From Takakia lepidozioides (taxonomy: Eukaryota > Streptophyta > Takakiopsida > Takakiales > Takakiaceae), in the NCBI GenBank assembly GCA_030704615.1, contig CM060734.1, forward strand, positions 20,088,001-20,152,000: a stretch of 64,000 bases of DNA. Reading direction: 5' to 3'. The position numbers were made by a program, and so were the translations under genes. This document shows positions 33,701 to 43,920 of this stretch, piece by piece. Below the pieces are notes generated by a model. That model was not told the DNA's origin, did no database searches, and saw nothing but the letters and a program-made list of their open reading frames with translations. Positions within the stretch are counted from its first letter, which is position 1. Every line of letters begins with the position of its first letter.

Positions 33701-35434
33701 GTAGTCTTTTTGATAAAAGTTGTGCTGTGGATTGTGATGTCGCAGCTGCAGAAGCTGTTTTTCTTGTTCCCTGACCCACATTTTAAAGAGAAGAATCATC
33801 GTCGCCGCATTATCAGGTGCTTTTCTTCATTTTCTGCTCGCAGAAGCTGCTTTGCTAATAACAGAAATCGAAATGGCCTTTTGATAACTTTAAGCTTTTG
33901 ACATGTTTTCTGCATCCGTAACTTTCCAAGATTACATGTAGACAGCTAATTTAAGACGTGCTTTGACATGTGAAGTCAATCTCTTGGTTTGAGTGGGAAC
34001 TAAACATGGTAGGCTTGTGCAGCATGCCATGACTTGCTGAATACGTATACGTCATGGCTGTTGGAGGTACCTCATTCTCTTCTTTTGATTTGTTTGTAAG
34101 AGTCTGGCTTTTCTGGGAGCGGAGGGCAGAAAGAGAGAGACAATTGTGGGTGGTGGTCAGTGTGGGCTACGGCATGATTATCTTAGGGGGTATGAATTTC
34201 CTAGCAGCATCCCCTTTGCTGAGCCTTGTCAGGGACGTGATCTTTCCAAGCTTTGGTTACTTTCCAGAGATCATTATACTGATTGTGCTTGGATGTCATC
34301 GAGTTCAGCTACTGGTTGCAGCTCCAGTGTTCCAAGCCCATCTCTGGTTTGAGAGGCTTTTTATGCCCAATGAAAGCCTCGTCAGTCTTTTGATAGCTGG
34401 TAGCATGGACTGTATTGGAGCCTATTGCATTTGATGCTGCCCATTCACTGTGATAGCAATTTTGGGTGGGTGGTGCAGGGGTGTTATACACCATAACAGA
34501 TGTTCTAGAGCTTGCAGAGTGGATGAAATTGACACTAGATGGGCATACTCTCTTTGAGCCCCTAACTTCTGAGGAGCTGGTAACGACTGAACCGTTGCTC
34601 GTGTGTCAGCTTCAAAGATGATACATGCACTAGACCCCTCCTGCTTTGATGTGAGTGCCAATATTGTGGAACAGGGGTGGAATGTCAACGGGATGAAGCC
34701 AAAGAGACTTAAAAGTTCTCAAAAGGCTCTTTCCATGGGCAACTTCCTACATAACCCACAGGGTCATTTGGACACTGATGGCTGTCCAAAGTTACCAACA
34801 CAATTCCTCTTTATTTCTTGTTTCATCTCTTGCGATTGAGAGGACACCTAACCAGGAGGGGCACATGATGCACAACGCTACCACATCTCTGTATGGCAGA
34901 GGAGTAGGTCTATAGTATGTTCCTGTGTCCTTCACCTTTCACATCAATACCTTATCATGAGAAAAGGATCATGCATACATGGGCTGCAGTTCTACTTAAG
35001 GTCTCGAGGAAATTACTTCATGCCTATCACTGCTCTGTGTTTTGGATGTGGTTCTAAAGTTATGTCAGACTTTGACCTTCAAAAGGACGTTTGCGTGGAG
35101 CTTTTGTCGACAGCAACAGAAGAGGGTCAAAAGGTAAATTTCTGCTTGTTTCTGTAACAAGAACAGCTTGATACTCACCAATACTCCAAAGTAAACTCTC
35201 CTGGAGGTCTTAGCCTATAAAGCATGCCGTCCTTGCCCTTAGAGATTGAATACGCATGCAAACTGTGTGTACTTCACTGAGAATTTAATATATGCTTATC
35301 ACCCAGAGTTGCTGTAATCCTCCTCAGTAATGTTGCTCATGAACCGTTGCTTGATTTACCGGTACTGCAATGTCTATCAACTCCAATCAATGCAGGTGAT
35401 TAGGTCTTCTTCCTCTGGCAATTTCAGGGGTTGA
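30714..35434 (+). CDS. TRMB/METTL1-like: tRNA (guanine-N7-)-methyltransferase, one in-frame stop
   Basis: The enzyme makes m7G46 in tRNA with a WD40 partner (Trm8 family). Exons in phase are 30714-30904, 31477-31631, 32059-32118, 32404-32462, 32728-32784, 33233-33301, 33746-33816, 34023-34066, 34479-34579, 35086-35133 and probably 35396-35434. Blocks are KKRFYRARAHSNPLSDSQF, DWSEHFPAFL, the SAM loop ADIGCGFGGLL, MVGMELRDKVSEYVKERI, LRTNAMKYLPNYFQKGQ, FFLFPDPHFKEKNHRRRI (FPDP motif), AEYVYVMAVGG, YTITDVLELAEWM, HTLFEPL and ATEEGQK. Codon 34030-34032 in the eighth exon is TGA where relatives have Leu, although exon length and phase are right. The proposed last exon (VIRSSSSGNFRG) is weak. Divergent from the dihydroorotase gene. 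Confidence 0.88.
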
Positions 35435-36299
35435 AAAAATACGACAATCTAATCTCCATTTAATGCCCTTTAAGCTGATCTCTCATCTTGTTCATTCCAC
35501 ATGGATTCTTATGATCTAAGATCTTTTCCGTCATTCTTGGGAACGAAAAGTATGTAGTAAGAGCTTTCTTGTATTCAATATGATTCCCATCTTCTTTTTT
35601 GAATTATACCAGGACAAGCCCACCTTACAAGTACAATCTTCCAACCCTAGCCATATACTTGGAATATTGACATGTAATTCCCAGTGAGGCTCCCCAGGGC
35701 ACATTTTGAGGTGTTCTTAGGTAACTCATGAGCTCTCTTCTCTGGCTCCCATTTCTAAACAAAAAAGCAATTTGCAAGAACCCTGAAGATCATCTTAATC
35801 TCTGGTTGTACTATACAAAGAACAGAAAGGATGATGTGACAAACCTACATGATCCAAACAGAGTTATGTCCACACTAAGGCGTGCTTAAGAAAGTTCAAC
35901 GTTCTCTCATGACTGATTAGTTTAGAAGCTACAATTGTTCTCAGACTTTCTGCCTGACTCGTAAGGGCATAGAGAACAGATTTGTTGTCAGTCAGCGGTG
36001 ACCTAAATTTGGAATCCGGAGAAAGACAACAGAATGCTGAGGTCAATCGCCGCCAAAAGACTAAATTCGGGGAGCCCTGAGACATGTACTCCACACAAGA
36101 GAAGGTGGGCACAAGGATAGAGCCACAAACAGAGAAGATTACCTCGGAGCTAAAGTCATAAGTGTTAGCTGCTCCTGTGTTAGGAGGCCCCTTGGCTTTA
36201 GGGGGGTGTTGTCCCCAGAATCGATGCAGCTAGTCAGAAGCCTGAAATTAATTGCAGGTAGAAGTGTAAAAAAAGAGATAATGGGCATGCAGCTTGGAA
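35435..36299. other. Convergent intergenic region
   Basis: Lies between the 3' ends of the tRNA methyltransferase (+) and PRL1 (-). A minus-strand frame (36112-35864) has a TDNKSVLYALTSQ string that faintly recalls a LINE RNase H, but not enough to call. No gene is supported. Confidence 0.3.
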
Positions 36300-39200
36300 T
36301 TAAAAGCGACGCATGTCCTTGGGGGGCTTAAAGTGGATGGGGTGTGATTCAGGGGTCGCAGTCTCATTCTCCTTCCAAAATTTGATTGTTTTATCCGCCT
36401 CACATGTGATAAGTCGACTTCCTGTCATGTCATACGAAAGTGCATATATCCCTGCTTCACTGTCCAGAGAACCTGCAACAGTATCCACAACCGCAAACTT
36501 CAGTGAAGGCCAAACTGTCCTCTCTTTCTCCCATTCTTGACTCCATCTCAAAAGAATGCAGACCTTCACTCCACAAGGGCACAGCAAGCAGCCCGGGAGT
36601 GGACCTCACTTCTCTCTCAGGAGGAGACCTACTATGAAATCTTAAGCTTAGAAACCCCAGCATTCAGTTGAGAAAAAATCAAATCAGCTCATTGCAAGGC
36701 AAAAAGAAAAGACAGAGAAAGATGATGCCATCCAAGGAAAAGCATCGTGGAAAAACTCCACGCAGTTCCAAAACTCTCATGCCCAAATTTCTACAACCCA
36801 ATAATTGGCAACTTCTTTCTGTTTATAGAGATACAGAACAAAAGTGGAAAGAGGAAATTGAAAAGCAACAAGGCCCTACCAGGCTGTACAATAGTCTGAG
36901 CTTGCTGGAAATTGTGACCACTCTTGTAGTCCCAGAACCAGAGGCTCCCATTATCTCCTGCAAAGCACGAGCAGATTGTAAAGCTGTTAGAAAACTCATG
37001 CCTTGGCAAGTACAGAGAATGTACTCATAAGAGGTTGTTTGCCGTAGCCTTGTGGCCATTGACCCCGCGCCCAGTTTGAGCAGAACACAAAGGGACAGAA
37101 ACTACCTTTGTCAGGGGCTGAGGCCGGTAGTATGACTTACCTTGGAACAGACGATTGTCCGAGTTTTCCAGATATCCTCTAGAAATCCCTTCACACAAGC
37201 ATCAATCTGCTGTGTGATTTGCCCAATAACTACGCCCCAAAAGGGCCTGGGCTTTTGGCTTAGCCTCGAGATTTTCTAAGTTGGTAAACAGAGGTACAGG
37301 ACCAAATCCCTTGATGGATTTGAGGAGGACGTCTCTGTGGTGAGAGTACCCAGGACAATGAATCAGAAAGTACAGAGAGGTAGCTAAGGGCAGAAATCAA
37401 CAAGACTTGTCAATTTCAGATTACAATACAACACCTGACAAAGAAGCCAAGATGGACAAATGCAAACGCAGACAAAATAGGAAGTGAGCAGACCTGCAGA
37501 GACCATGACGTTGTCCTCGTTGATGGCCATGCAGTTTACGATTGTGCGTTGTTGTGATCTGCAGCACAACATCCACAACATCCAGCATGAATTTGATTAT
37601 GAGGTACTAATTCATGCATTGCTTGTGGTGTTGATGGCTTCAACAATCATGTGGTGCTGATGAGACAAGCCCAAATCCAGTGATCTTTGTTCTCCACCAT
37701 GTACTAGCAGGATAATGTAATCACACAATCAAATCAGGAAATGCTACCCCGACTTCCACAACCAGAGTCAACTTCACTCGTGAGATTTTTGTTCTCACAT
37801 ACAGCAGCAATTGCTTAGTACCTAGACACTATAGAATGCAAAGAGCGTATATGACCTACCTCAATCAATAGTACAAAGGAGAAACATTATATCTATGTAA
37901 GAGCAGAGTAGAACGTTACGCTAACATTTGAACGATAACCAATTAAATAGGGTCTACACCATTGTTGCAAACATTAACATGGAAGGCACATGACTTGGCC
38001 TGCAAATGGAAGAAAGCTGCTGAAAGACTTACAGCATGTTATGCAGAAAGTCACCACGGGGCAGACGGAACTTCTTAATATTGTCTGCTGAGGCTGATGT
38101 GAAAGTGTGCCTAGGAGCGAAGCAACAGACACAGAAGAAATGAGGCTATCAACATTCAACACAAGCCCACCAAAAGATTTCCATAGATCATCTCCAACTT
38201 GGGCCAATAATTGTGCAATGCTAGGCATCACTACTTTCAAAGCAACCGACAGTTAAGGAGAACAGATCCACCAAGGTGGAAGGGAGAGTCAAACATACTC
38301 AAATGGATGCATTGCCAGCGCTCGGACCGATTTCTTATGGAAAGTCAGAGTGGACATGGACTTTCCTGTTTACATCCCATTCATCGCAGAAAATGACCCA
38401 GGTCATACATTTTGACTTAAAGGTGATGTGGTGAATAGATAGGCAGTATAAAGTAAAGGCTGGGAGACTGAGGTCAAATTTCTAAAGAACCTCTCTGAAA
38501 CTCACAATGAACAATCCCCCTCAGTACTGTGTACTTAAATACTAATCCTAGCTAATTTGGATGTGTGGGTTCAGAACTGTTATACATGCGTCCACCTTCC
38601 CATCGGAAGGCAGTAGCCCTTCGGGGTCAAGTGACACCATAAGTTACGCTTGTTCGGTAAAGTCCATATTTCAAATGGCGATACCTGCAGCAAGGTCCCA
38701 AAGCTTGATGGTGGTGTCATGTGATCCCGTCACAACTTGTGGATCCTGAGAAAATCACAAACAATCTCACGGTCGTGATGTTCAGTTCTCAGTCACTAGC
38801 TAAACATGGCGGTCATTCTATCAGGACTCAGATTCAAAATCACAAACTGGCTCTCAAAGGAAATATGACAGAATGTGTACACAATCTCCCATCACATTTC
38901 AATAAATTCAGCAAGCGGATATTGACCTAGTACTGGGTTAATGAGAAAATGCAACAGCTGCTTGTATCTGAGTGACACCCTTACAAAAATGCACAATGAC
39001 ATGAGGCATATATTCCTCAAACTACTCACTGGTTGAACTGGCTCAACTTGCACACATGATAGAATGCTGTAAATAGTGTCTAGAAGAAGAGCAAGGGACA
39101 GTACAGTGGCCTGTGTGATGACTGAGCAAACAGTGTTCTCGTGGCCTGACAAAGCGAAAACCTGGGCCTTGGTCCGCATATCCCACACCTGCCAAACACA

Positions 39201-42200
39201 TGCAAATTACTTTTGAGCATGTAACTCCCAGCTCCCATAAGAAAATTGAAGAGAGCATAGAAGTCCCCAATTAGACATAGTGGAAAATCCAAAGACATTG
39301 CCACCCTCAGACCATGCTTTCCATCGCCTACCCAACTAAAGTCTTGTATACATGTTGGATGGGTAGCAGAGGAGAATGGTAGGAAGGGGAGGAGGACAAA
39401 TGCATGATGTAAAGAGTAATAGCAAAGTACCCGGCAGACAGAGTCCCGGCCTCCAGTCATGAGAATATCAAGAGTAGGATGAAGCGAAAGGCAATATACT
39501 CCACTAAGATGCCCATGGTATGATCGTATCACCTGCTCCCATTCATCAGCCCACACAATTAGCCCCTTCAGTCTTTTCAAAGTATTTGTTTCTTGTCCAG
39601 TTTTGATTGACACTTTCTTCTGAAATATTCCAACTTACATGCCAAACAGAAAGGCTTTATTTGCATTCCAAATCATAGTAGTTTCACATGATCACGGTCA
39701 AGGTCTAAAGAGCGTTTAAACAACGCTCATTGATGAGCCTAAATAGAAGGGAGAAAGGGTGCACTCACCTTGTTGTATTCCAAGTCCCAACATTTGACCT
39801 GCTTATCATCGCCCGCAGAGAACATATAAGGATGCCTTGGACTTACTGCCAACCCTGTTTTTGACGTCGCCACCATTACTATATAGTACTCAAGATGACC
39901 CCCAACAATGGAGCTCCTTGTCAAAGACATCTGCAGTCTCTATAGACTACACACTCAATTTCACCATGATACAAAAATTGTAAGTGAACTTGTAATTATC
40001 AATCAAACACACCTCGAACTTGTTCAATGTGTCCTGTAAGTGTTAATTTCAGTTTGCCAGTGCTGGTCTCCCAAATCTGCGCACAGATTCCAATCACGAC
40101 CCTCAATTCAGAAAAGGACTCTAAATTACTTGTCTGAAAGATGCTCCACAACAATTGACAAAGAGAGGTGAGCCCACAATGCCATAGCAGCTGTCAAATA
40201 TCGTTTATCAACTTACACAGGAGCCCATTAGCATGCTGTGAAGGGAATGCCATACCTATCAAATACAGCTAAGCCACCCCTTCATAGTATTTGGAGCCCA
40301 TACTCCTCCCCCATGCCAAAGGTTGAAGGAGATAAAGGCATCTTACTTTGATAGTACGGTCAGCTGAACCCGTGCAAAACCACTCATTGCCTGGGTCAAA
40401 TGCAATTGATCGCACCCAACCCAAATGCCCACTTATGACCTGCAAACACCTTGTCGAAGTCACACTTAGTGGACATTAGACACACTTTCCAATGGCAGAG
40501 GAAGCGATTGCTGTGTAGACTCCATCCTGGGGCATTCTCAAATTGTAATGTCAGGAAACAAATCCTCGAGGCCGTCGCATAAATTGAAAAAGAAACATCT
40601 TTGCTGAGAAGAGTGCTACCCGGTAGTTTGTCCATGGTGGATGCCAAACAGGCTTTGGCCATTTACTGGGCAGCCGCTTCATCACAGCAGCACTTGGCTG
40701 ATAGCTGTCCCATCAACATCCCGTCATTCAGCATGCCTGCCTCTCTTTACTAAATAAAACATACGAGCCATAAGCGCAGGAAAGACAAAACAATGACAAC
40801 AGCAGAAGAAAACGTAACACCAAAGGACAGACTGTTTGACTTGAGGAAGTAAAGAAGATGAAAGTACACCATTTTCCATCATATTACATATTATTTAAAA
40901 TGGGACTGGATGCATCAGGCTTATTGTCATCACTCATACCCGAGTTACCAACTCCACAAGCAAAAGAAAGTTACCGTTCTGTCACAGCAACTGTGGGAGG
41001 CTTATAATCCACCATGCTATTAGCTGCCCCCGGTGCTGCAGCCACAGTTGCTGCTGTTGAAGGTTGGGAATGCGACAGGACAACCACCAGTTGGTTTCCA
41101 CCCACTTTTCCAGCCTCGGTGACTTCAACAGGCAAACCTGTGCATGAAACGGTTGTTTGTGAAGTATGTTCTCTCACAGGACAATATAGACACTTTGAAG
41201 CCCTGGAATTACTCTCCCGTCCATCTTTGGCTAAGGCTTTCACCTTTAGGATCAGAAGGAGATAGGAGACAGTAGAGACTTCCAATAAAGAGGAAATACA
41301 CGATAGATAGATAGCAAATGGTACCAGCAGATGACTGGTTAGGAGCCGGCAGGCCCAAAGCCTCGCCATCATTTATAGCTGATGCAGTAAGTGTAGGCTC
41401 CCTAGGAGGCAGTGCCGCTACATCCTTCACTGCAGCATACTCTGCCCTCACCTGTGCCCTCACACCATTTCATTTCAGAGTTCTCAAACATCACCCACTA
41501 GACCAGGCTCATCATTGTTTCATAATTAAAGAAGCCAATACAACAATTCGGGTCAGGCTCAGTGGCAAAGAGGTGGAGGAGAGTATGAAATGCAAAAGAG
41601 GGTACAAAATGCCCCTTCTGATACAGTCTGTCCATATGCTGTGTGTGATTCATACTTCAACTGCAAAGATGAAGAACGAGACCAACCCAGAGACGTATGA
41701 CATAGCTTCACCCCGGTTGTTCTGATTGAAATGAACAATTTAACAAATATAGAGTTTAGTAGGAGAGAGAGGAGAGAGTTTAGTAGGAGAGAGAGAGAGG
41801 GAGGAGGGGAGATCGCAACCTTGCAAGCAATTCGAATGTTGCGACTGCATTCAAGTGACACCATCCGCAGGCGTGATCCCCGGTCCCCCAACCACACACT
41901 AAACTGTAAGCTTCGATCATGCGTGATCTATAACAATGTACCCTAATCCATGAGGCAATGTTATGGAACTTCCAGAACCTAGACCTAATTGCATATGGAG
42001 AATCATGGTTTGACCATTGCAATGCATGCCCAACAACTCCAAAGATTTATCCGCAGGCCTCTAAACTTGGTTTAATCACTGGTGCAGGCAATCCCCTACC
42101 TGGCGGGATGGCAGACAAAGCGGTCAGCATGGCTAGCAGAAAACAGATCGTAGGCTCGCTTCAAGGATTTCAGGCTCAGTTTCTTCAGCGACTGGGGCTC

Positions 42201-42233
42201 GATCAAGTCGGTGCCCCCTGCTGCAGCTGGCAT
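36300..42233 (-). CDS. PRL1: PRL1-like WD40 protein (NineTeen complex, Prp46-type)
   Basis: A nuclear seven-bladed WD40 protein of the spliceosome-associated NineTeen complex; in Arabidopsis it affects sugar, stress and immune signalling. The first exon, 42233-42100, reads [31 protein letters not shown]. Then come 41451-41325, 41137-40975, 40704-40620 ([15 protein letters not shown]), 40439-40347 ([20 protein letters not shown]), 40076-40013, 39854-39769 ([20 protein letters not shown]), 39532-39431 ([19 protein letters not shown]), 39188-39105, 38745-38685 ([14 protein letters not shown]), 38365-38299, 38110-38033, 37558-37494, 36957-36880 ([15 protein letters not shown]) and 36472-36300, ending [10 protein letters not shown]. 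All these joins keep phase from 41451 to the stop. One short exon between 42100 and 41451 is not placed. No stops or frameshifts seen in placed exons. Confidence 0.93.
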
Positions 42234-42295
42234 GGCGCTCCTCTTGGCCTCTTCCTCTTCACACTCCCAACAACATCACTGCAGGCCTCGGCCCC

Positions 42296-42358
42296 ACTGC
42301 CGCGCGCTCCCTCCCTCCCTCTCTTGATCCCTCCCTTCCTCCCTCCCTTCCCTCCCTC
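42296..42358. repeat. CCCTCC-rich pyrimidine tract in the PRL1 leader
   Basis: Runs of CCCTCCCT, CCCTTCC and CCTCCC, 60-120 bp upstream of the PRL1 start codon, read as GA-rich on the coding (minus) strand. It sits in the 510-bp divergent space between PRL1 and the ASR gene and may act for either. Confidence 0.5.
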
Positions 42359-42743
42359 AAACTCTCAAACCCTTTCTCGCAGAAACCCCTCATTTTAGGG
42401 CTTTTGCGGATTTCCGTTTGTTATCAGAAACGTCTTTTCTTTTTGGCCTTAGTAACCGGGAAAAATCTTTGGGCTGACAAAGAATATGTAAATATGCTTT
42501 TTAGTATCTGTTTTTATCCTCGTGCCCGAGCTTGGATTAATAAGACATTTAAATTAAAACATGCATTTAAAATTTATTTTGTTTAAAACAAAAGCAGTCG
42601 TCTCTCTCGTCTCTCTCGCTGGTCGGTGTCTGCGAGTTCTGGGAGTCTTGTGCGTCTCGAGCTTTGATTTGTGTGTGCAGACGCTAATTGATTTTGCTTA
42701 GTCTTGTGGGTCTGCTTCGATTTGTGGTGTGCGTCGCGCCAGA

Positions 42744-43582
42744 ATGTCTGAGCACCACCACCACCACCACCGTCGCGGGGAGGACGAGGGATATGGGAAT
42801 CCACCCCCAGGAGCGGGCTATGGCCAGGGATATGGAGGTGATGGCTATGGGGCGCCCCAAGGCGGATATGGAGGTGATGGCTACGGGGCGCCCTCAGGAG
42901 GATATGGAGGTGATGGATACGGTGCGCCCCAAGGCGCATATGGAGGTGATGCCCCCCAGGCAGATATGGTGGTGATGTTCAAGGCGGGTATGGAGGTGGC
43001 GGATATAGCGGCTATGGCAAGCAGCATGTTACTGTTGAGACCACTGAGGTGTACAGGGAGGAGCACAGGCTTGAGGGAGTCGAGTTTTCCCGTGAGGAGG
43101 TGACGAAGCACAAGAGGGAGGAGAGGGAGGGGATTCTCGGTGGAGTTGCTGCTGGTGCCTTTGCGTTGGTGAGTTTTACCCCGGTTTTTTTATTTCGATG
43201 ATCATTGTGGGGTTGTGTACTAGTTAGAATGAGGGAAGGACATATTATAATGATCTGATGCGATGTGGCTCTGCGAAATTGGTGATGTCGTTGGCTTCTG
43301 ACTCACGGATTGAGGTCCACCTAAAGGAGAATTGGAATTTTGAAGGGGTGAAGGTGGAATGTTATGGTTGAATTTGCTGGGGGTGTTGAATGCCTGCAGT
43401 ATGAAGGTCATGATGTAAAAGCAGATCCAGAGCATGCCCGAAGGCACAAACTGGAGGAGGAGGCAGCAGGTGCAGCGGCACTTGGAGCAGGGGGCTTTGC
43501 AGCCTATGAACACCATGAGAAGAGCCAGGCTAGGAAGGAAGAGGAGGAGATGAGTGGGGAGAAGAAGCATCATTGGTTCTGA
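42744..43582 (+). CDS. ASR: ASR (abscisic acid/stress/ripening) protein, C-run frameshift
   Basis: ASR proteins are small, hydrophilic, zinc-binding and chaperone-like, in nucleus and cytosol, and are induced by ABA and drought. The start reads [18 protein letters not shown] (His run for zinc) and is followed by about five [12 protein letters not shown] repeats. The ABA/WDS domain follows: [30 protein letters not shown], then exon 2 (43400-43582) [36 protein letters not shown] and the end GEKKHHWF. The intron has GTGAGT and CTGCAG borders. Exon 1 (42744-43168) is 425 bases, one short of phase: in the C run at 42952-42957 one more C would keep the repeat and domain in frame. So there is a one-base lesion or a sequence error. 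The Gly-rich N-terminus is long for the family. Confidence 0.85.
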
Positions 43583-43920
43583 AGTGATGCACAGAAAGGA
43601 AATTACTCCGGGCTCTGTCCACCCTAAATCATCCGGAGCGCTCCATTCATCCATGTCGAAAAAGAAGGTGAGAAGGAATCCCAGCTCCACATATGTGAAG
43701 CCTGCTAGGGCCACAAGAAACTGCGAGCTCTTGCAAGTGATGAGCCCAGGAAGAACAAAAATGAAGCCTAGCCAAAACAAACTACACACCCGGCACACAA
43801 GGGATGTAAAAACCTAGGGAAGAAAACCTCACCCTGCAAGCTGGGTGGAGGACAAAACATCCCATAGGAAAACCCCCAAGTGCTACAATTGGTGCAGAAA
43901 ACTAGCACGAAATTCAAATA
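43583..43920. other. Spacer between ASR and the Gypsy element
   Basis: Probably holds the ASR 3' UTR and the 3' side of the Gypsy element. I could not define an LTR boundary here. Confidence 0.3.

Noticed and set aside
33554-33799. Minus-strand frame across exon 7 of the tRNA methyltransferase
   Set aside because: Antisense shadow; the + strand has the FPDPHFKEKNH motif with correct splice borders.
34054-34434. 126-residue + strand frame starting MAVGG
   Set aside because: Its first codons belong to exon 8 of the tRNA methyltransferase, and the rest is intron sequence after the GTACCT donor.
42583-42939. Minus-strand His/Pro-rich frame opposite the ASR gene
   Set aside because: It is the reverse complement of the [12 protein letters not shown] repeats and has no other support.
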